A DNA stretch of 64,000 nt from assembly GCA_949357655.1 (NCBI GenBank), contig CASHTG010000007.1, positions 1,083,472 through 1,147,471 of the forward strand, in the 5' to 3' direction. Positions 34,689-45,416 of the stretch are shown here, piece by piece. The translations under genes and the position numbers were made by a program. Under the pieces are notes generated by a model. The model saw only the letters and a program-made list of their open reading frames with translations. It searched no databases and was not told where the DNA came from. The DNA is from Parascedosporium putredinis. Lineage: Eukaryota > Ascomycota > Sordariomycetes > Microascales > Microascaceae. Positions within the stretch are counted from its first letter, which is position 1. Each line of letters opens with the position of its first letter.

Positions 34689-35919
34689 AGGGTATGGAAG
34701 TGTTGTGGAAGATGGCAACGCGAATCACTTCAACTACCATCACACTTTTTTTCTATTCGCATCTCCGACAATATTCATATATTATGCTCTATGATTTTCC
34801 CACCATGTGTGGTGCACTTGATGCTTTCGACCTTCATAGAGGAGACCAACTGAAAATCTTCTTATCTTAATTTAGGCTACGTTAAACAAAGCGCAATCGC
34901 AGCACTTGAGCATCGTCCTATGGCCTCAGCTCCTAGGATAGAGGCCCTGCAGTTTATTGGCCTATCAAAGGTTGCCGTTCAATGAAAACATCCATCCATT
35001 CAAGCGATGGATCCATGGATCCGATGGCATAGAGCGAGTTTTGAAAATCAATTACAGCACTACTTGAGTTGGCTGTTCGTCTACTTGTAGTGCTCGCGTG
35101 CCGTTTGTTATGAACCTACGATGGCGAGAAGCACGGAGATAATTTCACAACTAGGTATCAGGGATCCAGGTGTACAAGACATAACATTAAGTGGGCATAT
35201 TATACTCCGCAGGAAACCTATGTGATGTCTTGTGTCTAGCGGGTCGGAACGGGGAGCATTGACTCTATAATCGAGCACCAGTTCCGTCATTGACGAACTC
35301 TCCCCATTCTTTACAACAAGCGACGAGGTAGATGAGCACAGCGCACCCTCCATGGACACGGAGGATGGTAGCAAATAGGCATGTGTAACTCGGGTGATCA
35401 AGCTCCAAAACGACTAGGTACCGATCCAACTCGCGGGACACCCACGCATGCAAGCAGGGCACTGATAGCTGTCGATGCCACGTTGAAGGGGTAACTCGGG
35501 CGTTAGTGGAAGTTAAAACTTCGTTGTAGCTGCCGGAGATATACCGTGGATGCACACGTATCAATCACTCGATGCTAGGTCTAGATAGCGGTTGCAGCAA
35601 CGTTGCTCTTCGTGCGAGGAGTTTCCAGCGGGCATCACTGTCTCCTCCAACCCGGTTTCGGCAGTCAGGCTTGCACTCTAACTTACCGTGTCTATACAGT
35701 CACTGAGCATTGGCTGAGGCGGAAATCCATGTACGCGTTAAGGACGCTAGGTCCTCGTGGCGCAAGCCGCTTTACATCCAACAGGTCTAATTAGGTACTA
35801 TTTCCATCGAGAAGATGGGTTTTAGAGCATGTGTTCTCACGGCCGACCCCCTTGGGAATTTTCCCGTCCACCAGCTGTTGTTTCAGTAGTTGTCTCAACC
35901 TATCTCGGCTTCTATATCA
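34689..35919. other. Intergenic
   Basis: 1.2 kb without a supported gene. Open frames are short and motif-free. Confidence 0.45.
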
Positions 35920-36211
35920 GCAGGCAAGTGGGCGAAGAAAAAGCGGGACACACAATAGCGCATCAACTTCCAAACCCCTAGAACATCATTTATACTTCAC
36001 CTTTAACACCACTTTTAAGGATATTTAGCAGTTTATCAGCTTAGATATCGCTTGTTCATATTGATAGCTACTCCTAGTCTTTTCCTATCACATTTTTTCA
36101 GTAATTTCTGAACATTTTAGATAGCTATTGAGGACGTAGTCAATGTATGCTCAATTGGGCTTATGCCTGAACATTTATATGTCCCGCTTTTTTCTTCGCC
36201 CACTTGGCAGG
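35920..36211. mobile_element. MITE-like element with 26-27 bp TIRs and 5-bp target duplication
   Basis: Terminal inverted repeats at 35925-35950 (CAAGTGGGCGAAGAAAAAGC...) and 36180-36206 (reverse complement, differing only by one extra T in the T run) enclose about 230 bp of AT-rich non-coding DNA. The flanks 35920-35924 and 36207-36211 are both GCAGG, a perfect 5-bp direct repeat. The element itself is 282 bp. No transposase frame is present. The TIR does not match a family I can name. Confidence 0.85.
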
Positions 36212-37054
36212 GTAAGGGTACGGTGCCAGACTGAGACACGGTAAGGGGGACAGTGGTGGATACTTTGAAGGTAAGGTAAAGATGGAAGGAAATTGTAGCG
36301 GAGATTACTAGGTTAAGACAGGGACCAAAATTCCATTCCAGCGCGTGAAACATGACAATATACGGTACAGGCGGGAAGGGGGCCGTATCATAGATCATAG
36401 TCGGGCTATATGTCGATGCTATTTAAGGAAGAGGTTATTATCCGACGACTTTTGAATGTCTTGATATGATACCTCTGAAGATTGTCTCAACGCTCAGATT
36501 GGTGGCCTCTCTGAATAAAATAAAGGTATCTAGTAGATGCTTCGCCGAGGCTGATAACATGAAACTACTAGAGTTGTTAGACGGTCTGTTCCAGCGAACC
36601 GTTTGTGATTAATGTAGACAGCCATCAGTCTTGGCCCCAATGGATGTTTTCTTTTTGGTTTTTCTTGTTGTTTTCCTTTTGATAGAAACCAAGCCCAATG
36701 ATACCCGAGCCAATGTCTCTAGAATATTCCGCTCGCCTCTCACTTAGCCAGCCGCATATCTCGAATCGCAGAAATTTCCTTGTTTTCTAAGGTTAGAACG
36801 AGACGGGTAAATAACATACACTTACTCATGCTGGTCCGCTGAAGTATCCTGAACGGAACTGTCGCATAGCCGCTCTTTGAATTAGTGCAACATCCCCGAG
36901 AAAAAGAACTTCATTGTTTCGGCAAGTGTTTTTCTTAGTACATATATCCAGCTAACGTTATGTAGGTCAACCCTAGGATCTACGCCTTCATTTAGTAGTC
37001 TTAGTTAAGGGTCAAACCTAAGATATACAGGCTCGTGATGGATCGCCATCTCGG

Positions 37055-37165
37055 GATCTCGTGGGTGACAAGGTGACTCATTGTCCCCTGTTTATGAGCC
37101 TCGTGGGCGACACGATGATTCATGAAAATTCCGTTAGGAGCCTCGTTAGTGAAGGTCTGATTTTA
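37055..37165 (+). promoter_or_regulatory. Three imperfect ~41-bp promoter repeats
   Basis: Units beginning near 37055 (TCTCGTGGGTGACAAGGTGA), 37098 (CCTCGTGGGCGACACGATGA) and 37138 (CCTCGTTAGTGAAGGTCTGA) are related. They end about 150 bp upstream of the GLEYA start codon and could be repeated regulator sites. Confidence 0.4.
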
Positions 37166-37208
37166 ATCGGAGCGAGGACTTAAAACTCGATTATAAGCCA
37201 CGCTCTAG

Positions 37209-37216
37209 TATATATA
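37209..37216 (+). promoter_or_regulatory. TATA box of the GLEYA adhesin gene
   Basis: TATATATA 98 bp upstream of the ATG at 37314. Confidence 0.55.
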
Positions 37217-37313
37217 GCCTTCATACGCCACCTATTCATCACATCTTACATGTTCCCCTCGTTCTAAGTCTCACGCTTTTCACAACACTGCAGCTAGTTA
37301 CTTAGTGTTCGCT

Positions 37314-39133
37314 ATGTTCAGCCAACGAACTAAGCAAGCTTTGGCAGTATTGCTAGCCCTTCTCGGGCCTGGGGATGCTTTCCCAGCTGATAGAGATGAC
37401 TCCGCCGCGTCTAATACGGCTATAACCGTTTTACCAGTTCGGGTCGAATATCAGCCCGTCAATCTGGTAGCCTTCTATTCGCGCAATGGCAAGTATGCCG
37501 TCGTGGACGATGTGTATCTCACAATCACAAACGCTCCCGTTACCTTGCGAACGCAGTTCACCATCACCTCGACTAGATACACTACTATCGTGTGAGTATC
37601 TTGAATTACTATGGATATCAAAAATCTATATCTTAACTCTGCCTCTAGTCCCAAAGCATGTGCCGCACGACGCACCACCCAAAAGACGAATTCTTTACAG
37701 CCGACACAACAGATTAAAACTATTCCAACGCAGACAGGTTCTCCAATTGCCCCTGCTCGCAGTACGAGCTCCCGAAGCAACAGAATCTTGCCTTCCTCGA
37801 GCTCTCTGCCGCACTCCGAGTCTAAGCCGTTTTCGTCTAAGGAAACCTCGACGCGGAGCCCTGAACGTTCCCCTACCGCTAGTCCATCCATGAGCTCCCA
37901 GAGCAATCCAGTCTCAAGGGTGAACCCACCCTTGACTTCCCAGCAGACGCCGACATCTCAGGTATCATCGATTTCCCAGGACCCGTCGACAGACGTGCCG
38001 CCCACAAACAGACCATTAGTCACGGAGAATTCTGAAATCCCCTCTCCATCCAATACCCCAAGCAGCAGCGATAGTGAGACCCCTTCCAACCCTATAGTAT
38101 CTGCAAGTACCCTAGATAGCTCGACAAGCTTAGAGGGTAGCAGCACTATAGAAACAGCGCCGTCGTCGTCCGAGCCAACTCCATCTGAGAGTTCCGGACC
38201 CTCCTCTACTTCCGTACCCTCGAGTACGGAGAACAACGAGTCGCTTTCAAGCTCAGAAAGTTCTACAGCTATACCTGATAGCACTGCTACCACGGGGAGT
38301 ATTATCTCGGTACCACCTAGGATAGACCCACCAACGACCTCCCCGGAGCCACCTACTGAAACACCATCCTCGAGCTCTACCCAATCCAGTTCTGATCAAG
38401 GAAACTCTAGTAGCGAAGAGCCATCACCAACCTCAACGGACCTGCCAACTCCTACCAAGTGTAACAACGAAGGCGTCGAGTATGCTATCTATCGAAACCC
38501 GTACTATAACAGCGATCCTCCATATTATACTTCTTTCAGAATCAGCACGTTTTGGGATGCGACTCCAATTCACGTGGGTATCACAAACCGAATAGGTATA
38601 AGAGGCAGTAGGCCTCAAACACAGCCTTTCAAATTTACGATGATGCGCCCTCTATGCCGTTTCAGAGCGTTGCGGTGAATCATCGGGGGTACCTTTACGC
38701 CCCCGTTACTGGACAGTATAGTGTCATAGTTCCCACTTCCGACGAAGTTACATATGTTTGGTTTGGAAACAAGGCTTTCGTCGGGTATTCGCGACAGAAT
38801 GCAGATGTTGAGCAGCTATATAAAGGGACTGTGGGCACTGAGATCAGCTTTACTATCAACTTAGAAGCGGGAACTTATACCCCATTCCGGATTTTCTGGG
38901 CGAACGGCCAAGGAGATTACAAATTTGGCGTAACAGTCACAGCACCAGAGGGCCAGATTGTAGTCAACGGTGATAGGTCTTCGGAGGAGTATTTGGTTAG
39001 ATTTGCTTGCGGCAATGGTCAAGGCCTCACACCACCATTTCAGCCTTTTGGCCAAGAGGCACCCCTGCTACTTAAGCTAATAGTTAAAAGAGCTTATCAC
39101 TTAGGTTTCAATAACGACAAAATTAGCCACTAA
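37314..39133 (+). CDS. Secreted Ser/Thr-rich protein with C-terminal GLEYA adhesin domain
   Basis: Cell-surface adhesin-type protein of about 587 residues; GLEYA domains are lectin-like and related to PA14 and yeast flocculins. The start at 37314 gives a signal peptide (MFSQRTKQALAVLLALLGPG). An intron 37592-37648 follows. Residues roughly 100-375 are a Ser/Thr/Pro-rich stalk, probably heavily O-glycosylated. The C-terminal domain begins at CNNEGVEYAIYRNPYYN and continues through GYLYAPVTGQYSVIVP, DEVTYVWFGNKAF and the PFRIFWANGQGDYKFGVTV block. One T is missing near 38625-38630, splitting the domain into two frames; restoring it gives exactly 588 codons. No clear GPI signal is seen at the C-terminus. 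It converges with an M28-type peptidase gene. Confidence 0.9.
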
Positions 39134-39496
39134 TAAAGGACTGGGAAAACATTTTCATAATTAGCTACTTATATTATTATCAGATATGATTCTTTTATTC
39201 TTATGACTAAGAGCCCTGCTGCCCTTGTGCGTCGCCATGCTCCTCGTATGCGCTGTTTAAAGAACGAAGTTCTTCTCTATATTTCTTCTGTGATGGATTC
39301 GTCCTATAGGTCATTTCTTTCAGAGATATTTAGTACAGCTATTTAGAGAACTGGTCCTAGACTGTTCGTCATATTCACTCGGATGAGGCACCTATTACCT
39401 ATATATTACGAGGTGATGACTGAAAAGGCAACTCGCAAGCTCTGCTACAAGTTTAGCGTATTCAAAGCCATTCATATCTTCATGTTGTTCTATCTT
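39134..39496. other. Convergent gap, GLEYA / M28 peptidase
   Basis: 363 bp of 3' flanks. No feature seen. Confidence 0.5.
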
Positions 39497-41031
39497 CTAA
39501 CCATGAGTTGTAAAAAGCAAAAGCACTTTAAGGAAGGAATAGCGAACCCAGTGAGTGGATATCATAGTCTGGACCTCACTCCGTCGTCGGCGCAATGATA
39601 CCAAGCTCTTCTTTCTTTTGCTGTCTACAATCCTCCATAACCTTGCCAGGCTAGAAACTTGCCTTTCGAGAGCCCCGATGTCAAGCAACTCTCTCTCGTC
39701 AAACTGTCTCGAATATTCATTTAGTAGCCAACTCGGCGCCGTGATTAGGGATACCTCCGGGATCCCCGCTTGCCAAAGCGGTAGCCCTTCCCGGGCTGCA
39801 GCTGTGGCCCTTTGTTAGGATTTGCAACCCTAATTAGGTGGGGGATGGCGCCGTTCCAATTCTGGTAGAGCAGCGAGGCGAGTTCAGGAGTCGCAGCGTA
39901 GAGTAGCTCTTCGTGTGGTTCATTCGTAGAAACATAGGTATTTTCCCGAACGTCCTCCTTCCAGGCTACGGCGCCGAGGTGTTCAACACATGTAGCAAAT
40001 ACGGCGGGGGAGGAGCCATTCCACACTTCTGGATTGTCTAGCAGCCAGCGCGTGGTGGAGCGTTTCGTGTTGGAAAAAGGCGCCGAGTGGATGTGTGCCG
40101 TGACAAATAATAGGATGTGAGTCCGCTTAGGCGGATGCTCTGCCAAGATCTTTGCATAATTGATAATCGCGAGGTGGCCGTTCTCTTCCACTAAGTTGGT
40201 TCCGTCTGTGTGCGTGCTTAGGATGACGGACTCATCCGGGGTCTCGGTTCCGGGCACCACAACCCAAATATTTCTTGTCGGTGTGTCGGGAATCAATCTC
40301 CCGGTTAGAGTAAGGGTGGCTACAGCGTCTGCATCGGCAGCGAGACGTACAGCCTTTGCCGTCTCACCGGATACGAAGAGTGCAGGAATGTCGAACCAGG
40401 GGGTGTGAAATGGCGCGTACAGCCGTGAAGCCAATGCATCTGAAATATTTTCCCAGCAATATACGATACCCTTAACTCCCGCCTCTCGGGCTAACTCGAG
40501 GCCCGTTACGATCGTATTTGCCGGAGTACTTGGAACACCTGTGAATGCCGATCCCCAATCTGGCGAGCCTTCCCAAAGCGGCACTGCCGCTCGCGCATCG
40601 AGGGGCTCATTGCTAATGTTCAATACGGCAATATTTCCTGTCGCCTTCGCCCAATCTAGCTCTCCAGTAGCGTTGCCGAGAGATATCAGGTGTCCACTGA
40701 CCCCATCTTCTGGAGTGTGTCCAGAATACGGCACGGTCGATGCTACTGTTAAGTGTTCCCCATTGACGCTTAGTTTGCCCGGCGTAAGTGAGTATGTGTC
40801 ATCGTAATCAAATGTGAGAAGCTGGGTAAACACCTTAAATCCCAACGTTTCGAGTTCGACTTGTATGTGGTCGATGAGTTGATTATGAGCGGGCGAGCCT
40901 GTTCGCCGAGAGCCTAATGAGGCGAGATAGTTGACTTCTGATTCGAGCCAGGTTGTGTCCAATCCCAATCCATGGCCGTGACCGAAGGATCCATCAACAT
41001 CAAGGACTTTATAAATCATCGAAGAGACCAT
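39497..41031 (-). CDS. M28-type aminopeptidase-like protein with PA domain
   Basis: Zinc peptidase fold of family M28, about 511 residues. The N-terminal block LASLGSRRTGSPAHNQLIDH is typical. A PA-like insert (EDGVSGHLISLGNATGELDW through EAGVKGIVYCWENISDALAS) follows. The metal-binding segment is VILSTHTDGTNLVEENGH; HxD and EE ligands are recognisable. The C-terminal part resumes after one missing G (plus C run 39790-39792) with GLPLWQAGIPEVSLITAP, also typical. Adding that base gives 512 codons ending at 39497. No signal peptide is evident from the start at 41031, so either it is intracellular or the true start is upstream. The last 60 residues are basic and unlike the family, so the stop is uncertain. 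Confidence 0.85.
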
Positions 41032-41114
41032 CAGCTACGGTGGATGCTAATCCTCGGTGTAGATATTGTTTGCGTATACTAGGTGGTAATCAGAAAAGTC
41101 AAGATCCTGGGGCC

Positions 41115-41122
41115 TATATATA
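41115..41122 (-). promoter_or_regulatory. TATA box of the M28 peptidase gene
   Basis: TATATATA 84 bp upstream of the ATG at 41031. Confidence 0.5.
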
Positions 41123-42353
41123 TTTTAGGGTAGTGAAATGCGGAGTAGCGATGGCGTCAGATCTGTTACTAATCGAATATTTCGAGGATTGATTTAGCCA
41201 GCCAACCAGCCTAGCTTAAGCTATATCCCAGAGAGTTGAGATGTAAGAGAGTATACCGAGGTAATTTAGATGGTATTGATAGTACTAGTTTAAGTAAGAC
41301 AGAGTGAAAGGGAACGGGCCTGAAAGATGCTATAGTTCTGCGACCATTAATTCCTTCACCTTATCAACATAGTTCCACCTAGAAATCATCTACTAGAATA
41401 ACATATAAGGCTGCTTAGTGGTGAACGCCGCTACGTTCCCTTAATACCAGGCCAATATAGGCTCGTCTATGATTAAACTAGCTAATTATTAATTTCAAAC
41501 AAACGCGGCGTAGTGAAGGCTGTTAAACACTGTTTGCTTCCGTACGTTTATATTCAGCATACGAGACGAAAATCTTCAATTCGTTATATAAAATCAGTAG
41601 CGTATATAGAGACATAAAAATGTAGCCCTCCACGAATCTAATGTAAGCTAGGACACCTAGGCAACTATTTTCTAACTGACGTAGATAATATAGTCGAACA
41701 AGGGGTGTATATACGTGAGCGTCCCATCGTATCAGAAGAATTCCGGATGATAATGTTAGTCGTATATCGTCCCATGGCTAAAGAATGATGGCCAATACTG
41801 TTTATATGTCAGGTATAGACACCTAGGCGCCTATAGACATGGTACAACTCTCGGGTAATCACTTGGCAGCGTTCAACCCCTTCTTTTCTCGCTAAGATCA
41901 TGGGCGGAGGCAGGGCCGGTAGTTGAAAGATAGTTAGGCAGCTGCTTAGCAGTAAACGTATTGTTTTGAACGGTTGAAGCTCCTCCCCGACATCGATAGC
42001 TAGCGATATGCTTTCGCGCAGACGGTCTCCAGCGGGGCGTATCCGGACAAAGTGCTTTCCGGCCACTTTGGCATCCGCGTTATTGTCGTGATGAGATCGA
42101 GCTCAGAGAGTGCTGTTATAGATATGGCGGTGGCATAAGAGAGTTGTAACACTGCTAAATGAACCGAAGCGACCAAGTCGCTGTTGCCTACAGCACTCCT
42201 TCTGTCCAAGGTGGCGATAACGCGACAGAAATTCGTTAGAATGGCCTTCTAATCTCGCTGCTCACGGTTGACATTGGTGGCAAAATTCGGTGCTTCTGTC
42301 TGATGGCTATCCACGGGCGCTACTGCCTTTCGATTATCGTGTAGATGAACGTC
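41123..42353. other. AT-rich intergenic
   Basis: 1.2 kb, AT-rich, no supported gene. Confidence 0.45.
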
Positions 42354-42851
42354 TTAATAGAAGTGGAGAGGTACGTCCAGCGCCGGGCCGACATTATTCA
42401 GCGTTTCTTCGCTTCTTCCACTTATTCCCCTTAACACAGGAAGAACACTTTTGCTGCCGTATATGGACCTCGAGATGCGTCGTACAGCGCATCTGATGTA
42501 ATGCACAATATCGAGGTTCATCAATGATGTAGAGACGACAATCCCCTCCATGTTTTTAGGACAATTGCGGAGCTCCTTGCTACACTCGTGACAATTATTT
42601 CGCTGACTGTAGGTGATAGCTGGGTGAATATTGCAAGTAATAAGGACTGCTTCTCGATTTCTCTCTTCCTCGTGAGCTATCTGCGCCTCGCACTGGATGC
42701 AGGGCTGGCACTTTAGATGTCTATGTTGATGATTTGTACAGACAGTTTCATGTTCAGAACAAAAGGTGATCTTTTTAAATTTATCGGCTCTACAGTTACC
42801 TTTGCTTTTGCGCGGACAATGATGAGTGCTACTACGGCCCCTAGCAGGCAT
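42354..42851 (-). CDS. Hypothetical Cys/His-rich small protein
   Basis: An uninterrupted 165-codon frame from an ATG in good context (GTCGCCATGCC). Residues 11-75 are rich in Cys and His: HHCPRK, C at about 21, FCSEHETVCTNHQHRH, KCQPCIQC, then NNCHECSKELRNC near 107-119. The spacing suggests zinc binding. The N-terminus is basic and no signal peptide is visible. I do not recognise a family. No intron is needed. It could be the remnant of a longer gene. The opposite strand also has a 97-codon frame, which looks like a shadow. Confidence 0.4.
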   Translation of the reverse strand: MPARGRSSTHHCPRKSKGNCRADKFKKITFCSEHETVCTNHQHRHLKCQPCIQCEAQIAHEEERNREAVLITCNIHPAITYSQRNNCHECSKELRNCPKNMEGIVVSTSLMNLDIVHYIRCAVRRISRSIYGSKSVLPVLRGISGRSEETLNNVGPALDVPLHFY

Positions 42852-44030
42852 GGCGACGGGTCTCGGATTTTGGCCTTTGTTCGTGCGGAAAACTCAGAAG
42901 ATCGTGATGGCCGCAAGGTTAACCACTTTAGCTTCGTAATATTAAAGAACTATAAATTCAATCCCCTAGATGTTTCTCGTGAGGGACCTACTGAATATAT
43001 AGGTCTTTGAGTCTCTTCCTCCTAATCCCCCAGATTCTATTCCTCTACCTCCTCCTCAGCCGCGGCAGCTACACCGGAGCCTTGCTCTTGCCGCTGCACG
43101 TTGGTGGCTCTAGAATGCAGTATGAATGTCGGTATCATGTGAGTGAAAAAGCCTTTCACGCCTATAATAATAGAAGCTGATGTGGTTACACGCCGCCTCT
43201 GGAAGAAGTGTAAAGCCTGTCCCAAGACAGTCTTGTAGCCTGGCGGTCGAATGACGCCATATCTTGGAAAACTCGCATGAAGCCTACCTCCCCGCGGCAT
43301 CGACGGTCTGGTGTTGAGGATGGTCACTTGACTTAAATGATATCCTATGACGTCCCCGTGCTTGGTAGTAGATGTCGATCAGCTACCGAAACTTGATATT
43401 GGTGAGGGAAGATCATGTAAGTAATTGCTTTTGTTAGGCCTCAAAAAGCTAGTGGGTCCTTAGTAAGAATATGCAGTGCCACCTTATAAACACGGACTGT
43501 CTCGGAGGTCCCCGAAAAGTAGGTAAAAATACGGGAGTAACTTCCCCCTTTAGCTTATAAGCCTGAAACTTTAAAATTAAGGTCTCTTATTCGCGGCGGG
43601 TCTTCTATTAGTCTGAAGGCTTAAAGGGATACCGATCTCTTCCCCCTTTTTCGTTTTAATATCAACCGATGTTAAGCCTTCTCACACTCTTTAGACGACT
43701 GAATGAATCGCGAATATACACGGCGAAGATGCTTTCAGCATTGTAAATAACCACGACACCACGATGATATAATATTCGGATCGATTAAAAAAGCGCGGCT
43801 GATGGTCCTAAGTATCATTTAGGGCAGCCTCTTTCACTGAAACGACAAGATAATCTACCGCGAAAATATCATCATTTACCTCCGTAAGACGAAGAGCGCC
43901 GCGATTGCACACCTTATTCTCGAAAGTCCTTGAGTTAGCCGTCGTGGTTAATTCTAGCCATTCCCATTACTACTATTAGGGAAGAATTATCATACTAGCA
44001 CCTATAGAAGCGCACCTGTTATCCGGAAGT
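42852..44030. other. Intergenic upstream of APH-like gene
   Basis: 1.2 kb, AT-rich. No supported gene; open frames at 43037-43327 have no motif. Confidence 0.45.
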
Positions 44031-45416
44031 ATGGCCGAGATGACGAATAGTGTCGGGGCCACGGACATATCAATCCTAGTTGATCTATGTGCGGAATGGG
44101 ATTTACCGTTGTTAAAAGATTCTAAAGAGGGGTCGCTTGCGCAGCTGATAAGCCAGGTGAATAAGATTCTCTCGAATATCACCGGCGGTACATTCTGGAT
44201 CGAACGCGTCGATAATGGATCTTATAATTGCGTTCTCATCTTGAACAATATGGATGCTCGAGGTACCGCTAGTGTACAAACAAACTATCTCCATCTCCCT
44301 ATCAACAATCCCCGGCAATCTAGGCACCAAGAGAAGCGTGTCATTCTTCGTATACCGCTTCACGTCGAAACAAAGGTTGGAGATGATACTGCCGTTTTAC
44401 AATACTTGAAAAAGCACCGACAGATCCCCTCCCCAGAGGTGATGGGCATTGACGAGTCAACTAAAAACCCGATTAAGTCGCCGTACACGATTCTGAGGTA
44501 CCTTGAAGGAACACCACTACACCATGCCTTTAGAGATTTATCTGACAAGCAGCAGTGTGATCTCGCTAAGGGGCTCGGGAGACTTATGAAAGAACTACTA
44601 GCATTGCGAAGTAGCAGGTGCGGTAGATTAGTCCTTCCTAGTGGTGACAGGAGCCTCCGCGCCAAGATCCACCTTATACCATTTGGAGAAGATGGTTCAA
44701 GGACTATAGAATTCTACCCGGGTGCGCCTGAAAAGAATACGAAGGATATGCTTCTCGAAGCACTAGCCGCTTGGAAGCAGAGAGACGTCAAGGACCCGAT
44801 TAAACATATACTTCTATCTACAGTGATTGAGAAGTTTCGCAAAATGACCGTGGAGCTCCATGAGGAAAACTTTCTCGAAGGTCTGCCCTTCTGTCTAACC
44901 CACCCTGATCTCGCCCCTCGCAACCTCCTCGTCAGCGATCGGGAGAAGTCCAGCCTCTCTGGTATCTTAGATTGGGATGGCGCTACGTTCGCTCCTATTT
45001 TCATGGCCTGCGAGCCTCCTTACTGGCTTTGGGCTTACGAAGAAGAGATGGACGAAGATATGGAAGAATTGATCGAGTGGGAGAAGCAAGTTCAGTATCG
45101 AGAAGCTAATCTTAAGTGTCATGGAATGAAGCTGAAGAAGCTCTTCGATAAAGCTGCGGGTCAAGAGTACCAACGATTCGCATATGCACCGCAATATGTT
45201 CTTGCTAGGCGGCTCGTCCGATTTATCCTTGAGGGTATGAGGTCAAATGAGGATTTTCAGGAAGCGCAGGAGATGCTCATCGAATGGGGTCGGATAAGGC
45301 AGGAAAAGCCCACGTACATATCGCCGCCAGAGGAACAACCGGCGAGATCATGGAGAAACATCATAAGCAACCTCGGGCGAAGACTGAAGTTAGCTAAAAA
45401 CTGGGGGAATAAGTAA
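44031..45416 (+). CDS. APH-family phosphotransferase-like protein
   Basis: Protein of 461 residues with the aminoglycoside phosphotransferase / choline kinase fold, common and multi-copy in filamentous fungi; the natural substrate is unknown. It has no intron and no frame break. The start MAEMTNSVGATD was chosen as the first ATG of the frame. Visible motifs are the ATP-lobe block RVILRIPLHVE, IPSPEVMGID and SPYTILRYLEGTPL, then the catalytic loop LTHPDLAPRNLLV (HxDxxxxN) and the metal site GILDWDGA. A charged, helical tail follows. Actual antibiotic resistance is not implied by the fold. Confidence 0.9.
   Translation: MAEMTNSVGATDISILVDLCAEWDLPLLKDSKEGSLAQLISQVNKILSNITGGTFWIERVDNGSYNCVLILNNMDARGTASVQTNYLHLPINNPRQSRHQEKRVILRIPLHVETKVGDDTAVLQYLKKHRQIPSPEVMGIDESTKNPIKSPYTILRYLEGTPLHHAFRDLSDKQQCDLAKGLGRLMKELLALRSSRCGRLVLPSGDRSLRAKIHLIPFGEDGSRTIEFYPGAPEKNTKDMLLEALAAWKQRDVKDPIKHILLSTVIEKFRKMTVELHEENFLEGLPFCLTHPDLAPRNLLVSDREKSSLSGILDWDGATFAPIFMACEPPYWLWAYEEEMDEDMEELIEWEKQVQYREANLKCHGMKLKKLFDKAAGQEYQRFAYAPQYVLARRLVRFILEGMRSNEDFQEAQEMLIEWGRIRQEKPTYISPPEEQPARSWRNIISNLGRRLKLAKNWGNK

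Larger units (their letters stand above)
36212..37313. other. Upstream region of the GLEYA gene
   Basis: 1.1 kb without a coding region. The distal part is featureless; 37055-37165 contains imperfect direct repeats and 37209-37216 a TATA box, both listed separately. Confidence 0.5.

Noticed and set aside
44031..45416. Antibiotic-resistance gene
   Set aside because: The APH fold is widespread in fungal proteins of unknown substrate; nothing here indicates aminoglycoside specificity.
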